From Rhabdothermincola salaria (GTDB taxonomy: Bacteria > Actinomycetota > Acidimicrobiia > Acidimicrobiales > Acidimicrobilacustridaceae), in contig NZ_JAJQXW010000001.1 in the NCBI RefSeq assembly GCF_021246445.1, forward strand, positions 186,001 to 250,000: 64,000 nucleotides of DNA, written 5' to 3'. The notes under the pieces are model-generated. The model was not told the DNA's origin. It ran no database searches and was given only the letters and a program-made list of their open reading frames with translations. Each line of letters begins with the position of its first letter. Position 1 is the first letter of the stretch. Below are positions 8,346-16,379 of the stretch, piece after piece. The position numbers were made by a program, and so were the translations under genes.

Positions 8346-9578
8346 ATGACGACCACCGACAAGGCTCCCGTTGCCGATTGGGCCACCGACTTCGACCACA
8401 CCCACCCGGAGTACGCCGCCCACGCCCCCGAGATCTGGGACGACCTGCGCGAGCGCTGTCCGGTGGCGCACTCCGATCGCTTCGGCGGCATCTGGCTGCC
8501 CACCCGCCACGCCGACGTGGAGGCCGTCGCCCGCGACACCGACCACTACAGCTCCGAGGGGGTGATCGCCAGCCCCTTCAAGCCCGAAGGCATCGCGCCG
8601 AGGGGCTACGCGCCGCCCATCACCTCCGATCCACCGTTCCACGCCGAGGCGCGCCGGTTACTGCTGCCCGCCTTCGCACCCAAGGCCATCGCCCGCTGGG
8701 AGGGGGCCACCCGCGAGGCCTGCCGTGAGCTCGTCGACGACGTACTGGCCGGCGACGCCCGAGTGGTCGACGCGGCGGCGGACTACGCCCAGCACATCCC
8801 CGTGCGGGTGATCGCCGAGATGCTCGGCGTCCCCCGCGAGGACGGCGACCGCTTCCGGGTGTTCATCCACCGCATCATGGAGACCCCGGGCGAAGGGCTC
8901 GAGGGTCTCAGCTACGAGGACACGCTCGACTACTACCTCAACCAGATCATCGAGTCGCGCCGCGCCGCGCCGCCGCAGGACGACCTCATCGGCTACCTGC
9001 TCGAGGCCGAGATGGAGGGCCAGCGCCTCGACAACGAGCACATCCGGGGCACCATCGCCCTGCTCATCATCGCCGGCATCGACACCACCTGGTCGGCCAT
9101 CGGCGCCAGCCTCTGGCACCTGGCCCAGCACCCCGAGCACCGTGCTCGCCTCCGGGCCGAGCCCGAGCTCGTCCCCTTCGCAGTCGAGGAGCTCCTGCGG
9201 TTCTACGCCCCGGTCACCATGGCCCGCATCGCCGCCTCGGAGGTCGACCTGGGCGACGAGCACGTGCGCGCCCGCGACTGGGTCCTGTTGCCCTTTCCGG
9301 CTGCCAACCGCGACCCCGAGGTGTTCGAGGACGCCGACCGGTTCGTGATCGATCGTCAGCGCAACCGCCACGTGGCCTTCGGGGTCGGCATCCACCGCTG
9401 CCTCGGGTCCAACCTGGCCCGCATGGAGCTGACCGTGGCCCTCGAGGAGTGGCTGGCCCGCATCCCCGAGTTCGAGCTCGCCGATCCCGACCCGACCGCG
9501 GTCACCTGGTCCACCGGTCAGGTGCGTGGGCCCCGCCAGCTCCCGATCCGGATCCTCGACCACGGAGACCCCGTCTGA
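8346..9578 (+). CDS. Cytochrome P450
   Basis: 410 residues, soluble bacterial size. Diagnostic motifs are the I-helix AGIDTTW near residue 243, the K-helix EELLR near 283 and the heme loop FGVGIHRCLG near 345-354 with the thiolate Cys. It inserts oxygen from O2 using two electrons from a ferredoxin, very likely the product of the next gene, which starts inside its stop codon. ATG 8346 follows a strong GAGGGGGAAGG site; a TACGGT element at 8295-8300 is a possible promoter. The substrate is unknown. No redox-partner reductase gene is nearby. Confidence 0.94.
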   Translation: MTTTDKAPVADWATDFDHTHPEYAAHAPEIWDDLRERCPVAHSDRFGGIWLPTRHADVEAVARDTDHYSSEGVIASPFKPEGIAPRGYAPPITSDPPFHAEARRLLLPAFAPKAIARWEGATREACRELVDDVLAGDARVVDAAADYAQHIPVRVIAEMLGVPREDGDRFRVFIHRIMETPGEGLEGLSYEDTLDYYLNQIIESRRAAPPQDDLIGYLLEAEMEGQRLDNEHIRGTIALLIIAGIDTTWSAIGASLWHLAQHPEHRARLRAEPELVPFAVEELLRFYAPVTMARIAASEVDLGDEHVRARDWVLLPFPAANRDPEVFEDADRFVIDRQRNRHVAFGVGIHRCLGSNLARMELTVALEEWLARIPEFELADPDPTAVTWSTGQVRGPRQLPIRILDHGDPV

Positions 9579-9772
9579 TGCGCATCGTCTACGACCGCGA
9601 CGCCTGCCAGGGCCACGGCCGCTGCTACTCGTTGGCCCCGGCGCTGTTCGACTCCGACGACGAGGGCTACGCGGTCGTGCTCGTCGACGGGGACGTGCCG
9701 GTCGAGCACGAGCAGGCGGCGCGCCTGGCGGCCGACAACTGCCCCGAGTTCGCCATCGGCATCGTGGAGTAG
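9578..9772 (+). CDS. Ferredoxin of the P450-partner type (probable [3Fe-4S])
   Basis: 64 residues. Cysteines at 10, 16 and 54 with His at 13 give C-x2-H-x2-C...C-P, the arrangement of small [3Fe-4S] or His-variant ferredoxins that serve P450s. Its ATG shares one base with the TGA of the P450 gene, so expression is coupled and the two probably form one electron-transfer unit. A GC-rich hairpin follows the stop. Confidence 0.9.
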   Translation: MRIVYDRDACQGHGRCYSLAPALFDSDDEGYAVVLVDGDVPVEHEQAARLAADNCPEFAIGIVE

Positions 9773-9791
9773 CGGCCGCGTCGCCGGCCGC
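9772..9791 (+). terminator. Hairpin between convergent ferredoxin and rhaB genes
   Basis: GCGGCCG and CGGCCGC form a 7-bp stem with a 6-base loop immediately at the end of the ferredoxin gene. There is no U-tract. Confidence 0.4.
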
Positions 9792-9836
9792 CCACCCTCT
9801 CGAGCACGACGCCGCCCCGGGCGGGCTCCACCGAGG

Positions 9837-11198
9837 TCAGGCCGGCGCGGCAAGGGCGGCCCGGGCGGCGGCCTGGTCATCGAAGTAGCCGATCGCCCGC
9901 CCTTGGGCGAGGGCGTTGCCGAGGGTGGTCGCTTCGGCCGGGCCAGCCCGGACGGGGAGGCCGGTCCGCTCGGCGAGCTGGTCGAGGAGCACCTGGGCCC
10001 GGGTGGCGCCACCGATCACGAGGAGCTCGTCGATCGGGTCGAGGTCGTCGAGGACGGACACGGAGGCTGCCACTGCCTCGGCGAGGCTTTCCACGATGCA
10101 CCACACGATGGTGCGAGGATCGGCATCGGCGGGCAGCCCCGACCGTCGCCGGACCTCGGCGGGCATGTCGGACGGTGCCACGAACGCGGGATCGTGGACG
10201 TCCACGAGTGGCAGTGAGCCCGGTCGCGGCGGCAAATCGGTGAGCAGCTGAGCCACCGAGCTCACATCCCAGCGCCGTCGGCACTCCTCGAGCAGCCACA
10301 TGCCGGGGAGGTTGCCGAGGAGGCGGACCCCGCCCATGGCACCCGGCTCGTTGGAGAGGTTCCGCTCGAAGCACGCATCGTCGGTGCGCACCTGAGCCTG
10401 CTCTCGCCCCACCAGGAAGAGGGTTCCGGCCGAGAGGAAGGCGGCTGCGGGGGAGGGATCCGGGGCCATGGCCAACACCGCGCAGGCCGTGTCGTGGCCC
10501 GAGACGAGGTGCACCGGCACGCCCTCGTGGAACCCGACGCGCTCGCCGAAGGGATGGATCTCGGGGAACCAGCCCGGGTCGGCGTCGATCGCGGTGAGCA
10601 GCTCATCGCTCCAGGTTCCCGTGCGGTGGTCGACGAGGGCGGTGGTTCCGGCGGTGGTGCGTTCGGCGACCACGACGCCGCAGAGCTCGTGGAGGAGCAG
10701 CTCCGGGAGCATCAGGACGTGACGGGCCTGGGCCAGCTCACGCCGGTCGTGGGCCGCGAGCTGGAAGATCGTGTTGCCGGCCATGAGCTGGATGCCCGTG
10801 GTGTCGTAGAGCCGGCGCCGCCCGATGCGCTCCGCCACTTGTTCCCAACCGGTGAGTCGGTCGTCCCGGTACGAGTGGGGAGGGGCGACCAGGGCGCCCC
10901 GGCGGTCCAACAGGCCGTAGTCGAGACCCCACCCATCGACGCCGATCGAGGTGATGGGGCCGTGCTCCCTGGCCCGGGCCAGCCCGAGACGGACCTCCTC
11001 CACGAGCCGCGACCAGTCCCACCGCAGGGAGCCGTCCGAGTGGCGGATCGGCGCATGGGTGTGTCGGTGCACGAGGATGGCGTCGAGAGGTCGTCGGCTC
11101 AGGTCCACCACCGAGACACGGACGGAGGAAGCCCCGAGGTCGACGGCCGCGACCAGCAACGTCTCCAAGCTGCGGTGCGCAGCCCGGGGTCGGGTCAC
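9837..11198 (-). CDS. rhaB: Rhamnulokinase
   Basis: 453 residues, FGGY kinase fold. AVDLGASSVR near residue 18 is the first phosphate loop, GVDGWGLDYGLLD near 87 is typical of rhamnulokinases, and SAGTLFLVG and GGATRAQ form the ATP site. It phosphorylates L-rhamnulose to L-rhamnulose-1-phosphate. The GTG start overlaps the stop of rhaI (GTGA), so the two form a coupled operon in pathway order. The name rests on the family motifs and on the adjacent isomerase. Confidence 0.9.
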   Translation of the reverse strand: MTRPRAAHRSLETLLVAAVDLGASSVRVSVVDLSRRPLDAILVHRHTHAPIRHSDGSLRWDWSRLVEEVRLGLARAREHGPITSIGVDGWGLDYGLLDRRGALVAPPHSYRDDRLTGWEQVAERIGRRRLYDTTGIQLMAGNTIFQLAAHDRRELAQARHVLMLPELLLHELCGVVVAERTTAGTTALVDHRTGTWSDELLTAIDADPGWFPEIHPFGERVGFHEGVPVHLVSGHDTACAVLAMAPDPSPAAAFLSAGTLFLVGREQAQVRTDDACFERNLSNEPGAMGGVRLLGNLPGMWLLEECRRRWDVSSVAQLLTDLPPRPGSLPLVDVHDPAFVAPSDMPAEVRRRSGLPADADPRTIVWCIVESLAEAVAASVSVLDDLDPIDELLVIGGATRAQVLLDQLAERTGLPVRAGPAEATTLGNALAQGRAIGYFDDQAAARAALAAPA

Positions 11199-12487
11199 AG
11201 CCCGGTCGCCACCCGGTTGAAGCCTCGCTCCTGGGCCACCGCTCGCCGGTAGCCCAGTCGGCGGAAGGTCCGGATCGGGTCCATGGCCGCCCCGCCGAGC
11301 CGTCTGGCCTCGGCGACGAGCGGGCGGACATCCGTGCGGTAGGCCCGCTGCAGGATCTCCGCGGCGGCGACAGGGTCGTCGGCGTCCTGGGCCTCGGTGA
11401 GCGCACCACGGTCGACCAGGAGGGCCTGGGCCAGGCTCACCTGGATCTGGTCGGTCGCCTGGATGAGGTCCTCGATCGGGTCCTTCACGTTGTGGCTCTC
11501 GTCGATCATGTACGCCAGATCGGGCAGCGACCCTCCTCCGTGGAGGAGGAGCTCGAGCATGATCAGGAAGAGCTGGTACGGCTGGATCGACCCGACGGTG
11601 AGGTCGTCATCGCCGTACTTGGAGTCGTTGAAGTGGAACCCTCCGAGCCGGCCGGTCATCGCGAGGCGGCTCACCACCTGTTCCACGTTGCAGTTGGGCA
11701 GGTGGTGGCCCAGGTCCACCAGGCATCGGGCTCGGGAGCCGGCCGCTTGGGCCAGCAGGAGCGACGAGCCCCAGTCGGCGTTCACCGAGGAGTAGAAGGC
11801 CGGCTCGAACGGCTTGTGCTCGGTGTACAGGGTCCACTCCTCTGGGAGGGCGTCGTGGACCTGTCGCAGGCACGTCGCCACCCGGTCGAACTGGGTGCGG
11901 AAGTCCGCCTGGCCCGGATGGTTCGTCCCGTCACCCAGCCACACGGTCAGCCCGGTCGAGCCGAGCGCGTCGCCGAGGGCGATCACCTCGAGGTTGTGCT
12001 CGACGGCAGCGGCCCGCACCGACTCCGACGAGGCCGACATCGACCCGTACTTGTAGGTGATCGCGCCTTCCCGGGTGGTGGACGGATTGTCCTGGAAGGT
12101 GTTGGAGTTCATGGCATCGAAGCGCAGTCCGAGGCTGGCTGCGTGCTCGCGCAGGGCCACGGGTTCGGCGGGGCGGTCCCACGGGACGTGCAGGCTGATG
12201 CTGGCGTTGGCGCCGGTCAGGGCATGCAGCGCGGCCACGTCGTCGACCTTCTCCTCCACGGTGCGTGGCTCACCTGGGATCGGGAAGCGTCCGAACCGGG
12301 TGCTCCCCGTGCCCAGTGCCCAGGAAGGTGCCGCGACCGAGAAGCCCCTGAGGGCGGCGACCACGTCGTGGGCCGAGGCCCCCGAGCGGGCGACGACCTC
12401 GCTGGCGTGGTCGAGGTCGGCGTCGTGGTGGTCTCTCAGCCCCGCCTCAGCCTCGGCGATGCTCGCAGTCTCGATCCGGATGGCCAT
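11195..12487 (-). CDS. rhaI: L-rhamnose isomerase
   Basis: 430 residues, matching the Pseudomonas stutzeri-type (RhaI) rather than the E. coli RhaA type. It interconverts L-rhamnose and L-rhamnulose with a divalent metal in a TIM barrel. Characteristic stretches are NSNTFQDNP near 128, EHKPFEPAFY near 224, VDLGHHLPN near 255 and FHFNDSKYGDDDL near 284, which carry the metal and acid-base residues. ATG 12487 follows an AAAGG site. It is the first gene of the minus-strand rhaI-rhaB operon and is divergent from the aldolase/rhamnosidase operon. Confidence 0.93.
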   Translation of the reverse strand: MAIRIETASIAEAEAGLRDHHDADLDHASEVVARSGASAHDVVAALRGFSVAAPSWALGTGSTRFGRFPIPGEPRTVEEKVDDVAALHALTGANASISLHVPWDRPAEPVALREHAASLGLRFDAMNSNTFQDNPSTTREGAITYKYGSMSASSESVRAAAVEHNLEVIALGDALGSTGLTVWLGDGTNHPGQADFRTQFDRVATCLRQVHDALPEEWTLYTEHKPFEPAFYSSVNADWGSSLLLAQAAGSRARCLVDLGHHLPNCNVEQVVSRLAMTGRLGGFHFNDSKYGDDDLTVGSIQPYQLFLIMLELLLHGGGSLPDLAYMIDESHNVKDPIEDLIQATDQIQVSLAQALLVDRGALTEAQDADDPVAAAEILQRAYRTDVRPLVAEARRLGGAAMDPIRTFRRLGYRRAVAQERGFNRVATGL

Positions 12488-12625
12488 GGCGACGGACCTT
12501 TCGTGGGTGGTCGTGGACCGACCGACGGTCTCTCCGTGTCGCCGGCGGTCGACCCGATCGCCGGCGGCGTGCGTGACGCCACCCTATCCACCCAGCCGTC
12601 TTCGCGCCCGAGGATCGGTGAGTGA

Positions 12626-12639
12626 TCAGACGTGTCTGA
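12626..12639. promoter_or_regulatory. Inverted repeat TCAGAC-GT-GTCTGA, candidate operator
   Basis: A perfect 6+2+6 inverted repeat in the 279-base control region between rhaI and the plus-strand operon. The likely ligand is the DeoR-type regulator encoded at 15526, by position only. Confidence 0.5.
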
Positions 12640-12724
12640 ACATCCGCATCCGAAGTCCAAGGGGTGTAAAAGTAAGGATTTCCGGCTTGCATGATGCCTC
12701 GTCACCGTACAGGATCTGAGGTAT

Positions 12725-12736
12725 CGAACAAGTTCG
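12725..12736. promoter_or_regulatory. Inverted repeat CGAAC-AA-GTTCG, candidate operator
   Basis: A perfect 5+2+5 inverted repeat 31 bases upstream of the start at 12767, where it could cover a promoter or an early transcript. Its sequence differs from the repeat at 12626. Confidence 0.4.
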
Positions 12737-12766
12737 CACACACTCTCACCATGGGAGCCCGGGCGG

Positions 12767-13408
12767 TTGAGCAACGGTGCCGAGAGCTCCTCTCGCCAGG
12801 TCCTCCTCGTCCGCCACGGAGAGACCGAGGACAACGTCCGGGGTCGCTTCCTCGGACGGGGAGACCCCCCGCTCAACGGGCGCGGGCGGTGCCAGGCGCG
12901 TCAGCTGGCGCCGGTGCTGGCCTCCTTCGCGCCCGAGGTGCTCGTGACCAGCCCGGCTCGCCGCGCCGCCGAGACCCTCGTCGAGGCCGCCGGTGGGCAC
13001 CACCCGGTGCTGGACGACGCCTTCCGGGAGGTCGACTTCGGTCGGTGGGAGGGCCGTACCCGCGACGAGGTCGCCGCGCTGGATCCCTCTGACCACGAAC
13101 GCTTCGCCAGCGGGGCGGTCTCCGGGTTCCCCGGGGGCGACCGGGTCGCCGACATCGCCGATCGAGCGGGCGGCGCCCTCGACCGGTACCCGGGCGACCG
13201 CCTGGTGATCGTCACCCACGCCACCACGATCAGGATCCTGGTCGCGTCGCTGCTGGGCATCCCGGTGGAGCACTACCGCCTCCGGCTGGCGCGGCCGGGC
13301 AACGGTTCCTGGTCCCGGCTGGAGCACGCCGCTGGCGGATGGCGCCTCGTCGCCTACGGCGTGGTGCCCGGCACCGGCCGGGACGCAGGAGAGGGGGGTG
13401 AGCCATGA
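12767..13408 (+). CDS. Histidine phosphatase in the rhamnose operon
   Basis: 213 residues. LVRHGETEDN at 14-23 holds the catalytic His, TSPARRAAET near 59 the pocket Arg, and IVTHATTIR near 147 the second His. It resembles alpha-ribazole/sugar phosphatases of the phosphoglycerate-mutase superfamily. TTG 12767 is the best-placed start; upstream sequence is regulatory. Its stop overlaps the ATG of the FGGY kinase. Being first gene of a sugar operon suggests a role on a sugar phosphate, for example relief of phosphorylated-intermediate stress, but this is inferred from position. Confidence 0.8.
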   Translation: MSNGAESSSRQVLLVRHGETEDNVRGRFLGRGDPPLNGRGRCQARQLAPVLASFAPEVLVTSPARRAAETLVEAAGGHHPVLDDAFREVDFGRWEGRTRDEVAALDPSDHERFASGAVSGFPGGDRVADIADRAGGALDRYPGDRLVIVTHATTIRILVASLLGIPVEHYRLRLARPGNGSWSRLEHAAGGWRLVAYGVVPGTGRDAGEGGEP

Positions 13409-14784
13409 CGAGCGCCGAGCCCCTCTACCTCGGTATCGACGTCGGGACCCAAGGCGTGCGCACCGTGGCGGTCGACGTGGCCGGACGGGTGTTGGCGCGA
13501 GGCCACCACCCGCTTGAGCCGGTCCCCGGCGCCGGTCCCCAGGAACAGGATCCGGAGACGTGGTGGCACGCGGTGGTGCAGGCCCTCGAGGCACTCGGTG
13601 GTGCCCGCCGCCGCGTCCGTGCCCTGGCCGTCGCCTGCACCTCGGGCACCGTGTGCGTCCTCGATGGCGACGGAGCCCCGGTCCGACCCGCCCTCCTGTA
13701 CTCGGACCCCAGAGCCGTTCCCACCCCGGGCGCCGACGCCAGTTGGGCGGTGTCGAAGCTGGCCTGGTTGGCGGCGGAGACTCCAGCGGTGCTCGAGGTC
13801 GCACGGGAGATCACCAGCCCGGGCGGGTACCTCGCCGGCCGGTTCCTCGGTCGATCGGCGCCGATCGACCAGACACAGGCCCTGAAGTTCGGGTTCGAGC
13901 CCGAGTCGTGGACGTGGGGTCTGATGCCCGTCGCCGCCGACCTCCTGCCCGACGTGGTCCCGACGGGCAGCTCACTCGGTTCGATCGATCCTGCCGTCGC
14001 CACGGCCACCGGTCTCGATCCCGACGTCGAGATCGTGGTCGGTCTCACCGATGGCGTGGCCGGGCAGTTGGCCTGCGGCGCCGGGCCCGGTCGCTGGGTG
14101 ACCGTGATCGGTTCGACGATGGTCTGGAAGACGGTGGCCGAGCACCCGGTGACGGCGATGGACCACGGTGTCTACAGCCATCGGGGACCGGGGTCCTGGT
14201 GGCTCCCGGGTGCCGCGGCCAACGCCGGCGCCCGGATCCTGTCGACGTGGGCCACCCCGGAGCAGCTCGACGACCTGGCGGCGAGCGTCAGGATCACGCC
14301 GTCCACCCCGGCTGCCTATCCGAGCGTCGTCGTCGGCGAGCGGTTCCCGTTCGCCGATCCGTGCTTCGAGCCCTTCGGGGTCGAGGCCGCCACCCCGGAC
14401 GACCGCTACGCGGCCGAGGTGCTCGGCGCCGCGTTCGTGGAGCGCTGGGGCTGCGAGCAACTGGTCGCCGACGGCTGTGCGCCGCCCTCGGCGATCGCCG
14501 CCGCCGGTGGGGCCGTCCGCTCCGAGGTGTGGACGCAACTGCGAGCAGACGTCCTCCAGCTGCCGCTCGACCTGCCGGTCGAGCCGAGCTCTGCCTTCGG
14601 TGCGGCGATCGTCGCGGCGGGTTCGGCCCATGGAGGAGTGGTCGGTGCGGTCGGCGAGATGGTCCGCCACCGCGCCCGCGTCGATCCCGATCCCAGGTGG
14701 GCCGACGCCTGGACGGTGGCGTACGAGCGATTCAGAGAACGATGCCACGAACGTCGAAGGAGCCTGCGTGAACGTCCGCGATGA
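13405..14784 (+). CDS. FGGY-family carbohydrate kinase (second kinase of the rhamnose locus)
   Basis: 459 residues. GIDVGTQGVRTVAVD near residue 10 and the adenine-site GGAVRSEVW near 370 define the FGGY kinase fold. It is distinct from rhaB in sequence and lacks the rhamnulokinase signature, so its sugar is not assigned; xylulose-, ribulose- or fuculose-like substrates are possible. It starts in the stop of the phosphatase (ATGA) and overlaps the aldolase start by 17 bases, so it is tightly co-translated with both. Confidence 0.85.
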   Translation: MTSAEPLYLGIDVGTQGVRTVAVDVAGRVLARGHHPLEPVPGAGPQEQDPETWWHAVVQALEALGGARRRVRALAVACTSGTVCVLDGDGAPVRPALLYSDPRAVPTPGADASWAVSKLAWLAAETPAVLEVAREITSPGGYLAGRFLGRSAPIDQTQALKFGFEPESWTWGLMPVAADLLPDVVPTGSSLGSIDPAVATATGLDPDVEIVVGLTDGVAGQLACGAGPGRWVTVIGSTMVWKTVAEHPVTAMDHGVYSHRGPGSWWLPGAAANAGARILSTWATPEQLDDLAASVRITPSTPAAYPSVVVGERFPFADPCFEPFGVEAATPDDRYAAEVLGAAFVERWGCEQLVADGCAPPSAIAAAGGAVRSEVWTQLRADVLQLPLDLPVEPSSAFGAAIVAAGSAHGGVVGAVGEMVRHRARVDPDPRWADAWTVAYERFRERCHERRRSLRERPR

Positions 14785-15529
14785 GTTGGTCGAGATGTGT
14801 CGTCGCCTGGGCGAGGTGCCCCGCGACCTGGCCGTCCTGGCCGAGGGGAACGCCTCGGCACGGCTGGGTGCGGACGACTTCCTCGTCACCACGAGCGGCT
14901 CGCACCTGGCCACGCTGGCACCGACCGAACTCGTGACCGTCGACCTGGCCGGGGCACTGCAGGCCGCGAGGGCGCCCGGGACGCTGGCGACCCGCGAGGT
15001 CCTCGCCCGGGCCGTCGTGACCGATGCGGGCACCCACGGTGGTGCGCCGTCGATCGAAGCGGCGCTGCACGCGGTGGTCCTGGACCGGACCGGGGCGGGG
15101 TTCGTGGGCCACACCCACCCCACCACGATCGTGGGGCTGGCCTCCAGCACCGCGTTCGACGTGGCCTTCGAGGGCTCGGTCTTCCCTGACGAGGTGGTGG
15201 TGTGCGGGCCGGCCTACCTGGTCGTGCCCTACGCCTCCCCGGGCCCGGAGCTGGCCGGGAGGTTGGCGGCGTCGTTGGACGAGTACCGGGCCGCGTGGGA
15301 CGAGTGGCCGCGGGCGGTGGTGCTGGGCAACCACGGGCTGTTGGCGATCGGTGAGTCCACCGCAGAGGTGCTGGCCATCACCACGATGGCCGAGAAGGCG
15401 GCCCGCGTCCGTGCGGTCGCCCTCGCCGCCGGGGGGCTCAGAGCGCTGCCGCGGGACGAGGTCGAGGCGCTGCTCGGACGGACCGACGAGCAGCGCCGCC
15501 GTCGTCGACTGGTCGAGGGCGGCCGATGA
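14768..15529 (+). CDS. Class II aldolase/adducin family protein, likely rhamnulose-1-phosphate aldolase
   Basis: 253 residues. Zinc ligands typical of the fuculose/rhamnulose-phosphate aldolases are visible: IEAALH near 97 (acid residue), GHTHPTT near 115 (HxH) and LGNHG near 185. The expected reaction is cleavage of L-rhamnulose-1-phosphate to DHAP and L-lactaldehyde, which would complete the RhaI-RhaB route; the fuculose enzyme is the alternative. GTG 14768 has AAGGAG just upstream. No lactaldehyde dehydrogenase is present in the window. Confidence 0.85.
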   Translation: MNVRDELVEMCRRLGEVPRDLAVLAEGNASARLGADDFLVTTSGSHLATLAPTELVTVDLAGALQAARAPGTLATREVLARAVVTDAGTHGGAPSIEAALHAVVLDRTGAGFVGHTHPTTIVGLASSTAFDVAFEGSVFPDEVVVCGPAYLVVPYASPGPELAGRLAASLDEYRAAWDEWPRAVVLGNHGLLAIGESTAEVLAITTMAEKAARVRAVALAAGGLRALPRDEVEALLGRTDEQRRRRRLVEGGR

Positions 15530-16299
15530 ACCCGCCGCGCCGGGCCCAGGCCGGTGGCCAGGCTCGGGAGTCCCGCCTCGCGTGGCTCCGCGCCCGACTC
15601 GACGCCGACGGATCGGTCTCCGTCGCCGACGCCAGCGCCAGCCTCGGTGCCAGCGCCATGACCATCCGGCGCGACCTCGGGACGCTCGAGGCGCTCGGGG
15701 AGGTGCGGCGGACCCGAGGCGGCGCCCAGGCGGTGGGTGGGGCGCTCTTCAAGAATCGATCACCTCGCAACACCCGCGCCAAGATCACCATCGCCGAGAA
15801 GCTGCTCGCCATGGTGCCCACGGTGGGGGCCATCGCCATCGACTCGTCGTCGACGATGGCCTACCTGGCCAACCTCCTGCCGGCCGCTCGCGACCTGTTG
15901 GTGGTGACCAACGGCCTGGAGGCCTTCGAGTCGCTCCAGGATCGTCCGGGTGTCCGTGCGGTGCTCACCGGCGGCGAGCGTGACCCCCGCACGGGGAGCC
16001 TCATCGGCTCGGCCGCCGCCGCCGTCGGTCGCTCCTATCGCTACGACGTGGCCTTCGTCTCCTCCGCGGCCGTCGATCCGGTGCACGGGGCGTGCGAGGT
16101 GACCCTCGAGGAGGCGGCGATGGTCCAGGCCTTCGCCGGGCAGGCGCGCCGGGTCGTGCTCGGCGCGGACGTGTCCAAACTCGAAGCATCGGCGGCGGTC
16201 ATCAGCCTGCGGTGGGGCGACATCGACACCGTCGTGACGGAACTGGGCCCCGACAGCGCTCGGGTGGCCCCGCTACGCGCCGTCACGGAGGTCCGATGA
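15526..16299 (+). CDS. DeoR/GlpR-family transcriptional regulator
   Basis: 257 residues. A winged helix-turn-helix at about 17-70 contains VSVADASASLGASAMTIRRD and the RTRGGA wing. The effector domain (80-250) has the DeoRC phosphosugar-binding pattern with IDSSSTM near 105, VTNG near 127 and LTGGERD near 146. Such regulators are normally repressors released by a phosphorylated sugar. It starts in the aldolase stop codon (ATGA) and is the obvious regulator of both rhamnose operons. Confidence 0.9.
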   Translation: MNPPRRAQAGGQARESRLAWLRARLDADGSVSVADASASLGASAMTIRRDLGTLEALGEVRRTRGGAQAVGGALFKNRSPRNTRAKITIAEKLLAMVPTVGAIAIDSSSTMAYLANLLPAARDLLVVTNGLEAFESLQDRPGVRAVLTGGERDPRTGSLIGSAAAAVGRSYRYDVAFVSSAAVDPVHGACEVTLEEAAMVQAFAGQARRVVLGADVSKLEASAAVISLRWGDIDTVVTELGPDSARVAPLRAVTEVR

Positions 16300-16379
16300 G
16301 CACGTCGCCGAGCGCTCGGCGCCGCGACCCCGCCATCCGCCGCGCCCTCTGCCGTCCGTCCCTCGAGGAGAGCTCCTGA
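16296..16379 (+). CDS. 27-residue mini-ORF bridging regulator and rhamnosidase genes
   Basis: The ATG overlaps the stop of the regulator gene, and the TGA overlaps the ATG of the rhamnosidase, so both junctions are ATGA. The product would be a basic 27-residue peptide (MSTSPSARRRDPAIRRALCR...). It may have no function beyond keeping ribosomes moving to the next gene. No homology can be claimed; the double overlap is the only support. Confidence 0.35.
   Translation: MSTSPSARRRDPAIRRALCRPSLEESS

Noticed and set aside
12751-13092. ATG 12751 frame preceded by CACACT at a 6-base gap
   Set aside because: The frame is an Arg/Pro/Gly-rich shadow of the histidine phosphatase; the match to the leaderless pattern is by chance.
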